From Alopecurus myosuroides (lineage: Eukaryota; Streptophyta; Magnoliopsida; Poales; Poaceae), in contig CM054057.1 of assembly GCA_028641055.1 (NCBI GenBank), forward strand, positions 396,970,541-397,034,540: a stretch of DNA of 64,000 nucleotides. The letters are read 5' to 3'. Positions 23,767 through 34,427 of this stretch are shown here, piece by piece. Every line of letters begins with the position of its first letter. Positions within the stretch are counted from its first letter, which is position 1. The position numbers and the translations under genes were made by a program. Under the pieces are notes generated by a model. That model made no database searches, was not told where the DNA came from, and was given only the letters and a program-made list of their open reading frames with translations.

Positions 23767-24212
23767 ATGACGAAGTGGCGGCTAGGGTTTACCGTATGCG
23801 CGTATTTATATGCGGACTGGGAGAGACGTGGGCGTAACTCCACGTCTGAGTCGGTTCGGCTCCACGATCCAGAAAGGAAACAATTAATGACTCATTAAGT
23901 TTTCCCAATCGACAAAATAAACGCTCTCGGCTCATTCCCGCAACCCGCGGCGCGTCGTGACGAGGCGGGCGGCGGAGGAGGAGCGCGCGTGTGGCACACC
24001 TCTCCTCTTGCCTTGCCTACTCATACATGAGCTAGAATAGCTCACCTTATAAGGTGCTTCCACTCTCTCCAAACTAGCAATGTGAGACTAAACTTTAGTC
24101 CCACTCACTCCACTTATTATTCATGAATGGGCCATGACAATTTCAGAATTTTAGTGGGCTTATTGGGCTAGACATGTGAGCCCATATACATAGCTCATAC
24201 AAAATTCCAACA
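23296..24212 (-). repeat. 5' LTR of Copia element
   Basis: 917 bp, with TG...CA ends. It contains the ATG (23766) that opens the long polyprotein frame, and an ATG beginning MADVDNNN (about 23535). The minus-strand sequence CCATCGTACGTAAC near 23487 resembles a 5' splice site. Confidence 0.88.
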
Positions 24213-24217
24213 GTACC

Positions 24218-25008
24218 ATCAGTCGGGGAGCAAGCCCGTGTATTTGGCAGGGTGAAGGGACTGGCATGACCATCATTGCGATAGCTGCAAAACACCGCAC
24301 CATGCAAAACAAAATGAAGTCATATTTGACTCGATCCACAGCCAGTCGTATAAGTATATTAGTGACAGAGGAGTAGTGCAGGGCTGCAGTTTAGCATAGG
24401 ATATGGTAGTATTGTACTCCAAGCATACAGTTGGTCCAAGTGGATCCATGGCCACGTCCTGAACAGCAGCAGCAGCGAGACGAGGACGAGGAAGCAGACA
24501 AGCGTGCGAGTCCTCCCCGGAGAGGCGTTTCCCCAGGGGACAAATCAACAGGACAATCACGCGGATTCCAGTGTCAGCGACCAATTAAGCCACACCACGA
24601 TTAGAGTATCCCCTCATTAGCTGTAGGATCAATCATCAAACCGTGGTCAAGGTCTCCAAGGCAAAGAGTGTTTGTTGCGGTGGTGTTGATCCATGTACAA
24701 GTGTCACCTCCTCCGGATACCTTAATTAGCAGAGTGTTTTCTTTCTTTCTTTCTTTTGATACCTTAATTAGCAGCAGCGAGGTGTATCATGTGTGTATCT
24801 TGTGGCAGAAAAAGGAAATAAAATAAGTGCAGGGATGAAGGTGACATGAAGGCTCCCTGGGAGACCAGGGCATTAAAGAAAAGTGGCGATGCTGCAGAGG
24901 CTGACAAAGGAGGTGGCATTGGCCATGGGTATCCAAGGTTCTTCTTCGATTCACTAACCTTGCTTTGCCTTGGTAATTAGCTTGGGTTCGGTGGTACCGG
25001 CGGCAACT
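24218..25008. other. Intergenic DNA
   Basis: No gene recognised. It contains a (TTTC)n microsatellite at about 24738-24760. The junction before the Copia TSD is directly contiguous with 17821 if the element is removed. Confidence 0.5.
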
Positions 25009-25011
25009 AAG

Positions 25012-25507
25012 ACTGTGCACGGTTAACCGAGAACCAAGAAACCGAAGAAAAATCGAAACCAAACCGAAATTCTGGTTATTTTTGGTTTCTGGTTAGGTTA
25101 CGGTTAGTAAAATAGCTAACCATATAACTATGGTTAATTGGTTAATAACTAAAAACCGATGGTTAACCATTAAAAAACCGAATGTCTATTAACATGTACG
25201 GATTCACTATTTTTATGAACATTATAGGTTACTTGTAGCATGTGATTTGCTACTTGTGTATACTTTCATTAACTATTAATTTTAGAGTCTATTACATTAT
25301 TTGTAATATATGGCCACGAAAAGAAATTATCATTTTTAAATTCGCGTCAACTTTGGTTATTATCCAAACCGAACCGAATTTAAATGGGTATTACCAAAAT
25401 CGAACCGTATTCTCGTACAAAACCGTATTTACCAAAGTATTAAAACAGTACAAAGCAAAAAACCGTATAAACCGAACCAAATTAACCATATTAACCGAAT
25501 GCGCAGC
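25012..25507. mobile_element. Possible non-autonomous hAT-like element (ACCGAAACCG-rich)
   Basis: The stretch begins GTGCACGGTTAACCGAG and ends ATTAACCGAATGCGCAGC, which are imperfect inverses of each other. The interior is dense in AACCG(A/T) and GGTTAA words on both strands, like the subterminal repeats of some plant hAT elements. No 8-bp TSD or transposase could be confirmed, so this is a tentative call. Confidence 0.35.
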
Positions 25508-25859
25508 TATAGCTGCAACTGAAACATCATCCTTTCATTTCATTTAGGGATGCACTAGTGCGGCAGCCGGGACTGTACTTGCCTTTTTGAGTTTTGAGAA
25601 TTCAAAAACTGTCCAAACAACTCCAGCTCCTTCACTCAATGCAACGTACTACAACGAACACTGTCCTCACCACAAACACAAACCAACTCGGAGACAAGAG
25701 CCAGCTGTGATCCTTCTTTCACCTGGCGATTTGACCCATCAATTACATTCTCCATCTCTTTCCTGTACAAATCACTCTACATCCAAACATCAAAAAGAAG
25801 AAGGAAAACGCTTACTGAATTTGGTTTTGCACGTACAAGGGGTTCAACTCGAATACAGC
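25508..25859. other. Intergenic DNA
   Basis: No gene or element recognised between the ACCG-rich region and the poly(A) retroposon. Confidence 0.4.
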
Positions 25860-26828
25860 CGGGCTTTCATTTTCCCCCCTCTCGTTCTCTCTCCACCCCA
25901 CCGCTTGAGAGTCGCCCGTGTCTTACTAGGTCGGACCGAAGCCTTCCCCGGCGGCGCTGCTGCTCGGAGATGGTGGAGGCGAGGTACTGGTTCATGTAGT
26001 TTGTACAGTGGTAGAGTTTGCTTCTGTTTGGTTGTTGTGGAGTAGTTTGTGGAGTAGATCGCCGGACCTCATCGGATGGATCCGGCGTGCCCTCGATTTG
26101 ATCTGCTCGGTTGCTTGGCTCCGATGGGGGATTCAGCAGCTGCAGCAGCTTGGACGAGGCATCTCTGTTGATAAAGCCGTCTTCCCCTCTGGTTGCCGGG
26201 TGTGGCTGTCAGCGAGCGGCGGCTGTGCTAGGGTGTGTCTCCCTCATCGTAAGCTTCCATGGTGGAAGCTATGCAAGAGGAGCTCGGCCAACGGTGAACC
26301 TTCAAATAACAAGCTCGACTGTGCGTGCGGAGGTTTCTTTGATATCTTGCTCTCGGCCGTGGACTACCATGGAGGTAGTATCGACGGGAGGAAGAAGGAG
26401 ATCAAGCCTCGGGGTGGGTGCTGGTGCGCGCCTCTTCAAGCTTCAGGTGCGGATGATTTCAAGCGACGGCGAGAAGCGCCGCCGCTATCCATGACCAAAG
26501 GGGTCCCTTCGCAGCCCGGGACTCGTTGCTCCGGGTGGTCTGCTTCCTCAGGCGTGAGGATCTCAGCGCTTCGCAGCGTGGCATTCTACGGTGGTGCTCC
26601 ACCAAGTGGTTCGTCCCCGGTGGAGTGCTTGATGGCCATGGCAGCGAGGTGGTTCTTCGTCGGCGTCATTTAGGGACCCGATGGCGTTTCTGTTGTCGGT
26701 CAAAGGTCCTTAGTGTTAGTTTCGAGAACTCGTTTGTTATTCCTTTTTTCTGTAAGGTCCTCCTTGTAATCTGTCAATGCCGACTATAATGAAGCTTTGC
26801 GGCCTTCGGCCCCATCCCTTGTTCAAAA
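25860..26828 (+). mobile_element. Third poly(A) retroposon (left end uncertain)
   Basis: LINE-type plus-strand 3' end (AATGAAGCTTTGCGGCCTTC... then TTCAAAAAAAAG at 26822-26832) with GC-rich, UTR-like sequence upstream. No TSD was found because the large MULE inserted in or beside the A tract, and the left end is only a guess. ORFs such as 26008-26673 are unrecognised. Confidence 0.5.
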
Positions 26829-26836
26829 AAAAGAAG

Positions 26837-26920
26837 GGAAACTCTTCAAAACGTCCGGGGGAACGTTGCGTTCCGTCCCCCGGGTCGCTGGCCGTTGGAT
26901 CCGTGCGGATCGAGCGGTTG
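26837..26920 (+). repeat. Left terminal inverted repeat of large MULE
   Basis: G/C-rich end with the internal palindrome GGAACGTTGCGTTCC. It pairs imperfectly with 48805-48888. The inserted target was A-rich, so the TSD is less informative than that of the Pack-MULE. Confidence 0.65.
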
Positions 26921-29900
26921 GGGTAGAACCCACGTCCCACTCGCGTCGGTAGGGATTACTACAACCCCGTAGGAGCATTTTGCGGTTCCCCATTTTCGGC
27001 TCGCCCGTTACGCTCTGGGCGCGCGACGCGGCCGACGACGAGAGGCGACGCGGGTGGCGACGCTGCCGAGTTTTCCGCGTGTTCTCCGATGAGGTTCCGC
27101 GCGCCCCCATCCTCATTTTTGCTAGCACGCTTCTTCACCGGTGAGGTTCCGTCCCCCTTCATCCCTTCTCTAGTTAGGCGACGCGGGCGGCGACGAGAGG
27201 CGGCGATGTCGAGGATCCGCGTGCACTCCGGTGAGGTTCTGCGTGCGCCCATCATCCCCTGTGCTAGCACGCTCTGCCCTTGTTCCGCGTGCCCCTTGCC
27301 CCCTTCTCTATCTCGTAGTTCCGACCAGATTCGTTGATGTGCGCCCTTCCCCCCTTCTGAAGCGATCTGCTCCAGCTAGTTGCACTCCCATCTCTCCCCA
27401 GTGTGTACCTGTTTTTAGTTGGATTCGTTTGTGCAAAATAGAACTCTTAAATCATCTATGCTTTGCAGGCAAGGGTTTCCTGACTGGGCCACAGCATAGA
27501 CCTGCTTGTAATATCTAAGTAGCAGCAATGGAGGTTTGTTTTATTTCCAACTCCCCTCCCCTCCCCCGACCTTTTCTTAGTGGTTTATTTTGCTTTGATG
27601 TTGCATGTATTTCCTAGGGAGGTAGCAGCTCATCTCCTTATCTGTTTTAATTCTTTGTCAGTTGGATACATATCCTTATGTTTATGTTTTTTGTAGCAAG
27701 TTGTTTTCTGTTTTGCTGCTATGATGTTTTAGGTAGCATGTTTTGTGTTTTTTTCTGTTGCTGCCATGATGTTCTATGTTAATGTGTGCCACATTTGCTC
27801 TATAAGTGTTCACTGTTTTTCAAATTTTGTGTAAATAAATTTTGTTGCTACAATTATATTCATGATGTGCTATTTTACTGCCTTGTGTCTGTTGTACAAT
27901 TTGTGTGCTTCCTTTGTGTTTTTTTTTGTTGTCTAAGTGTTCAGGTTTTTGCTCAACAGGGGCAGTACTGGTGTACCAAGGACCGTTTTGCTGCGAAGCG
28001 GTTGCTGAAGTTTGCAAATGATCTAACAACACGCAAGAGAGAAATTATTGAGAAGCACAACGCATTTGCCTCACTACTCAACAGTTCACCTTTCAATGTT
28101 CCTAATGAGCTCATCGATTTTGTTGCCATGAACACTGTGTGCGAGCTTCGTGAGTTTCACTATGGAGGAAAACGAATTGTTTTCACAAGAGAGATTATCA
28201 GGAATGTGTTTGGTATACGTTCATGAAACAAGCCAGTTGAGTTGCTGACGAAGAGTGTACATTAAGAAATTAGAGAGTCATACAAAGGTGGGTTGTCGAG
28301 GATACTCATAGAAAATGCAGCAACGATGTTGAAGAAGCTTGATGACGGTGAAGAGGATGCCATAATCAGGACCTGAGACCTTTTGTGTTGGGCAACTGTT
28401 CTGAATCCATCCACGAACAACATGATGTGCTTAGAGTACATAGGGTGCATGAGTGACCCAAAGAAGACCCACGAGTATGACTGGGAGGAGCACATTTTGG
28501 AGTTGTTGATGCATTACATTCAGAAAATTCAGAAGAAGAAGGAGCAACCGCTTGTGCTTGATGGTGTTAATCTTAAGAAGGGGAAGCATCGGTTTGAGTC
28601 TGAGGAACCAGTAGCAGCCGCACCCAGTCCATCGAAAAAGAATAAGATTAAGAACATGTTTGAATTCTGGATGTCCGGCCCATTGCCTGTTCTAGCTGTA
28701 AGTTTTACCTCTTTGTTTCAGCATTTTTTTCATTCTGGTTGCTGCCTTTTCCTTTTATGAATGTCCATTCAGCTGCAGCTTATTTTGTGTTTTTTTTGCA
28801 TATATAGCTGGTGTACATGGGCCACCTGCTCATCCCAAAGAATGAGCACTTTATAAACAATGGGATTCCTAGAGCTTGTTTTGTGACCAGCGAAGGTTTC
28901 AGTTTCATTGTCAAGATTGACCGTGATAATAAAATCCTGTTGAACAAGACTATCTTTGGGAGGCGTCCTGTAAGTAGACTCTCTGGTTTTTTTTATAGGT
29001 GCTTTTCGTTGTTTGCGTTACTCTGGCAAATTTCAAATTGTTTAAACTCACCCATGAATGTTTTTTTGGTTGTGCAGTTCCTTCCGTTATCCCAAACAGT
29101 GTATGCGCCGTGTCATGTGAACATTTCAATGCCTAAAGATATTGATGTCAATCCGTCTGCATTGCTTAATGAATGGCTTGTTTTCCCTACCATCGAGCAA
29201 TTGGAGGTTTGTATATTTTCTAATGTGCTCATGTAGCTCATTTTGTCTGTTCATTTAGCATTTTTTTGCTACATATGTGTAATGCTTTGTCAGTGTGCTT
29301 TTTTAAACTTTGTTTGCAAGGTGATTTTTTCACATTTTGCTACTTTACATATTTCCTTTTGCTCCATTAGTTTTTAATTATTGTTGATTTAGTTCGTTTC
29401 TTTTGCTCCATTATTTAGTTGTGTGTGTTTTTCTGTTTAGTTGTATTTATACAATTTGCTATAATAGTTTTCAGTTTCTCTTACTATAATGAAATTTTTT
29501 TGCACCATCAGTTATTTTGTTTTGTTCTGGCCATGTTTTGTCACAATGTGCTGGTTTTTGCTTCACTAATGACCAGAGGATGCTTTTTTTATTTATAATT
29601 GTTGCTTCCTCACACACTAATTCATCTTTTTTGTTGAACATAGGTACCATATCGGTTCAAGAACCTATACGACAAGCACAAGGTCGTTTTTGCTTCTAAT
29701 GTGGATGCTACTCTCAGGAGTCTTGGTGCAGGGTTAAAATCAATGCAGTCCAAACAAATGGCTTTGCTTTTGAATAATGTTGAAGCTGCCTTGAAGGAAG
29801 ATGATGGCCCGAGTATCGTCTTTCCAGCTTCTGGGGTAGGACTAGACGGGCAGAGCAACATGGGTGGTGACAAGTCTTCTTCGGAGTCCGATAAACATGA

Positions 29901-30468
29901 TATTGAAGAGGAACCTGCTGCTGTGGATCCTATGGAGTGTGATTCTCATGTCTGCGAAGAAAACGTTGTTGAGGGTGATGCTGGTGCAGCTGAGATTGAA
30001 TAGACCAATGCTACGGAACACAACGATGTCCCGCAACCAGCAATTGTTGTAGATTCCTCTCACACCGATGCCGGTGTTGAGGATCAGGGGGCTGTGAATA
30101 GTCCAACTAGAGTTGATGTCGTTAGTTTAGATAAAGTTGTTGTTGGTAGTCCAGCCAGATCTGCTGCGGTGAGTCCACCCATACCCATTCCCCTTAGTCC
30201 ACCCAGAGCTGCTGCAGTCAGTACATTCACTCCTAGGACGGCTTCTCCTACACCTCGGAAGAATATACCAAAAGGTTACTGGGATGACTGCCCTAAATTT
30301 AATATGTGGAGTCAAGACGATGAATCTACCCAAGCCCCTGATGTGTGCAGACAAGGTGGAGACTGCTTTTGCTCCGATAGGTGCAGACAAGGTTGCTCCC
30401 ACGTGTATGTTCTCTTTTTTCCCTTTTTCTTTATTTTTTCTTTTTCATCATGGATTTGTCTCCACTGC

Positions 30469-31059
30469 CCAAAACAGGAGTTTTCAAATGATTTTTTCAG
30501 ATGTACTATTTTTGTGTAGCTCCAAAACCATGCCTCGACACCCGCATCCCTTTGACTGATGGCTTACCAGTTGATGAAAACTTGGAGGAGATTCCTGACG
30601 CTGCAACACCTGTACATGGGGACACTCCAGGTTTGCTTTCTCTCTGTGCGCATTTTTTTTGTTTCTGTTTGTCTTTTTAAAATGCTATCTTAGTGTTGGG
30701 GATTTGCTACTTTAGATAATTATGGCTACTTTAGATAATTCTCGTTGCTACATACTGATCTTACAGTCCAAAACAGGATTTTTTCGGATGGACTATTTTT
30801 TTTGCAGCTCCCAAACCATGTCTCGACACCCACATCCCTTTGACTAATGGCTTACTAGTTGATGAAAACTTGGAGGAGATTCCTGACGCTGCAACACCTG
30901 AACATGGGGACACTCCAGGTTTGCTTTCTCTCTGTGCGCATTTTTTTTTGCTTCTGTTGTCTTTTTAAAATGCTATCTTAGTGTTGGGGATTTGCTACTT
31001 TAGATAATTATGATTGCTACTTTAGATAATTCTGGTTGCTACATACTGATCTTACAGTC
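30469..31059 (+). repeat. ~295-bp tandem duplication containing one exon
   Basis: Unit 1 is 30469-30767 and unit 2 is 30768-31059. Each begins CCAAAACAGGA and ends CATACTGATCTTACAGT. Each holds a 111-bp exon (37 codons) with splice signals (CAG or TAG before it, CCAG|GTTTGC after it), encoding PCLDT.IPLT.GL.VDENLEE. As 111 is divisible by 3, both exons can be included without a frameshift. Confidence 0.85.
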
Positions 31060-33057
31060 TTTGTAGTTTTGCTACCTTACCCAACCCTTCAAGCTACTCT
31101 ATCTATTACATGCTCCCAAAGAAATTTCCCCGCATTTTTTTGCTGCTTTAGAGCACTTTTGTAACCTTCTCCACTAGCTTATTATTTTTGTTTTCCTAGA
31201 CAATGGTGGCAGCTCAGGTGTTGTAGAGAAGGATGGTAGCACTGGTGTCCTAACATTTCAAAGGAGGATGTAACAGCCCAAGTATGAAAACCTACCATTT
31301 AGAATGTTTGATTTCTTGTTATTAAAGTATTGCATCATGGCATCATATTTATTTCATTGTTTGCCTTGTTTACTATTTGTTTTGCATCTGTTCTTATTTG
31401 TTTTCACAATGAAACTCAAACAATTTCAAATACTTTGTTTTCATACTTGTTCTGTTACAACCTTTGAAATAAAAACCACAAATAAAAACAACCAAATTGT
31501 TTTCTTTTTATTCCATGTTGATCACTTATTAAAATTGTGGGTTTTAATCAAACAAATAATTTCCAAATCACCTTCAAGTTCAAATCAAATGCATTAAGCA
31601 GAACCAATTTGAACTTATGAATTTAATCAACTAATTTAATCAAATTAAATTATAGGGGTCACCCTATTTAAAAGTGTGTTTTATTAATGTTCATCTAATA
31701 AAGAAATTCATTCAAATTTGGTTTATTTCCAAACAACACCAATTTCCAAGTCATTAAGACTACCAAACTATTCTAATAATTTTAATCACATTAATCATAG
31801 GGGTTACCCTATTACAATCCTTGTTTTCCATATTAATCCATTAATTCCCAAACTGCTTTCAAATTCAACCAAATCACTAAATAGCACCTCTTTGAAATTA
31901 AAACTAACCAAAACCTTGTTGTGCTCTTTATTTCCAATTACATTCTTTTGATCACCCTATTTCTAATAATATTGTGCAATAACCATTTAATAATAAAATT
32001 TACTCAAACACCATCCAAATCCAAACAGCCCCAAAAATATAAATGTTTTGAATTCCAAACTTGGTTTATGGTTGTAGTTGACCTAACACACTCCCATGAA
32101 TTTTTCCAAGATTTTATCAACTCCAAAAACTATCTAATTCTTCCATTTTCTCTTTGCTACAAAAAAAAACAGGAGAACCAAAAATAATAAAAAAGAACCA
32201 CCTAAGCCCACCTAAACCCCAGCCCACCAAACCAGCGAAGGCCCAGCCTCCCTTCTTCTTCGTACGGCTCCTCATCGGAGGGGAACACGTCGACAGAGGC
32301 GGTGATGAACGGACAGCAGCTGCCTCCCCCCTTAAAGCTCTCCACCACGAGCTCCCTGCGTACCCTAGGCCCTCCTCAGCCCTCTCCTTCTTCCTGCGCC
32401 GCCGCCCCCTTCTCCCTCCTCTGCCCCCTTCTCTGTATCTTTTTTCAGACCCGAGAGAGAGAGCAGACCACTATTGTCGCCGTGGCACCGCCGCTATGGT
32501 TCCCCTTGAGCCTGTACGAGCACGCCACGGTCTACTCCTTGCTGTCCTCTTCGTCCACATCAAAGGGATCGAGCCAAGAGCGCCTAGGCTGCCGCCGGTG
32601 CCCAGTTCCTCTTCTCCGACCAGCCACCTGCTTCGGCGAAATTCGCCGACCACGGACTTCCTCGCAACCGATTGACTACAGCAGCAGCCTCCGGGTGAGC
32701 ACTCCGTCCGATTCCCGCCCTTCTCGCCTCGATTTTCTTGCTGTACCTGTCGCTTACCTTCCGTGCACGTTGCTGTCCGCCATGGACTCCATGGCTGCAA
32801 GCTCGTGGTCAAGCTGCTGCTACTGGACTCGGTCCTCTCCTTCCGTGGATGCCCTCCCATGCACCCTGGAACCCCCTGCCACACACCTACACAACACCGC
32901 ACTCGCGTATGCTCGCCAGGAACCAGCGGAGGGACGCCGATCTTCGCCTTCGTCGGACACCAGTCTCAAGATTGGATCCTGTTCGTCAATGGTTCAGTTA
33001 ATGGTGGCAGCACACATCAAAAACATGCCGCAGCACAGACCTATCACCAAACACATC

Positions 33058-33121
33058 TAGCCCAGTGGCTGGCTCCCTCGCCCTGCTCCCAGCCGTCCCG
33101 AGGTCGAACCCCCGCGGCCGC
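33058..33121 (+). other. tRNA-like module 1 in 5' LTR of A
   Basis: TAGCCCAGTGGCTGG fits the tRNA A box (TRGCNNAGTGG). About 40 bp later, GAGGTCGAACCCCCG is a B-box-like T arm lacking one T. It is not an intact tRNA, as no acceptor pairing is seen. Confidence 0.5.
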
Positions 33122-33204
33122 ACATTCTTTTTCTGAATTTTGGTTCGATTCCTGTTAACTGAACATAACCTTCCCCGCAGCCCGTCCTCTGTCACAAACA
33201 CAAG

Positions 33205-33269
33205 CCAGCCCCACTGGTTAGCTCCTTGTGCGCGCACTAGAGGTGCAGGGTTCGATCCCCCTGCGCCCC
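33205..33269 (+). other. tRNA-like module 2 in 5' LTR of A
   Basis: CACTGGTTAGCTCC (D-arm-like) followed by CAGGGTTCGATCCCCCTG (33247-33264). The latter forms a perfect 5-bp T stem CAGGG/CCCTG around TTCGATC, with the B box GGTTCGATCCC. The acceptor arm does not pair, so this is a tRNA relic or a pol III promoter-like element. Confidence 0.55.
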
Positions 33270-34402
33270 AAAAACCAAATCATTTTTTTCCCAATTGTTT
33301 TGATACTCAAACTTCTCAGTAATCACAACTAGGCGCTTAAAAATTAATTCTAGACCCCTGAAATATTTTTCCTAAGTCCCTAATGGATTAAAAATGGCAG
33401 ATTTGCACTATATCTTGTAAATTGCATAAGAAAATCATTGTAACTCCAAATTTAACTTTTTAAATATGTTTTCTGTCCCAAATTAAATGTTCTATCCAAA
33501 TATAAAATTTGTTTACTGTTTTGAATATTTTAAATTGTTGAAATATTTGAATTCTTGTTAAATTCACTTAAACTTGCAAAATTCATAACTTGTTCATAAA
33601 AATTCCAAATTCCACAAACTAAATATGTTTTCCCATCAACTTTTCATGTACTTTCCAAATATAAATTTTGTTTGCTGTTTTGAATAATTTAAATTGATGA
33701 AAACAACTGTTTCTTGTTTATTGCATTTAAAATTGCCAAAATAATAACTTGCTCATTTTAAATCCAATTTCAACAAATGAAATATGTTTTCCATGCAAAA
33801 TTAAACCACCTTTCCAAATATAAAATTTGTTTCATGTTTTGAATAATTAAAATTGGTTAAATAATTCAAACCTTGTTTAATTCATTTAATATTGCTAAAT
33901 TCATAACTTGATCAAAACAAATTCTTTTGGGACATATAAAATATGTTTTCAAACCATCAAAGCATAACCTTTTCAAATATGAACTTGGTTTAATGTGTTG
34001 ATCAAATAAAATTCAATTAACATCCACACTTGAATTAATTCCAATTTAATTCTTGTTTAACTTGTTTAATTCCTAAATAATTTATTTGAAATCCTTTTTC
34101 AACAAGTGAAACATGCAATCCACCTAAAATTGTGTGTTCTTATCAAATATAAACTTTGTTATCTATTTTGAACAATTAAACTTGTTGAAAACAACAATTA
34201 GTTGTGTGACATGTTTTAAGTAACCAAACTTTCCAAACTTAATCAATGATTTCCAAAACTTGTTCCAATCCTTTTTCACTTGCATCTATCATTGTTATTT
34301 GTTGTTATTTTGTTGTTATCATCATGCATGCATCATGCTAACAACTCTCACATAATAATTAATTGTAAATCATTTGTTTCCACTTAGTTCAATGGATATT
34401 TT

Positions 34403-34427
34403 CCATATGCAATCCAATTGCATATGG
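34403..34427. repeat. 11-bp perfect inverted repeat in 5' LTR of A
   Basis: CCATATGCAAT, loop CCA, ATTGCATATGG. The same arms occur in element B with a different loop. Confidence 0.9.

Larger units (their letters stand above)
17827..24212 (-). mobile_element. Copia (Ty1) LTR retrotransposon, near-complete
   Basis: Bounded by a 5-bp TSD GTACC (17822-17826 and 24213-24217). LTRs begin TGTTGGAATTTTGTATG and end ATATCTTCAACA on the minus strand. The 5' LTR is 23296-24212 (917 bp) and the 3' LTR 17827-18767 (941 bp). A purine tract TTTGTGGGGGAT (18779-18768) precedes the 3' LTR. One open polyprotein of gag-protease-integrase-RT-RNase H order fills the interior, the Copia order. No primer-binding site is found next to the 5' LTR: the sequence after it reads ATCCAAAAACCTGATTATAG. 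Confidence 0.9.

Noticed and set aside
25587..26673. Host gene with ORFs of 127-221 codons near 26 kb
   Set aside because: Frames overlap without recognisable motifs, and the segment ends in a LINE-type tail with poly(A), so a retroposon is more likely.
32302..33060. 252-codon ORF in the GC-rich block of LTR A
   Set aside because: The matching ORF in the 3' LTR has another length and start because of small indels. There is no domain, and it overlaps the tRNA-like module.
33205..33269. Functional tRNA gene
   Set aside because: The T arm is good, but the acceptor and anticodon arms do not form properly, so only tRNA-like is claimed.
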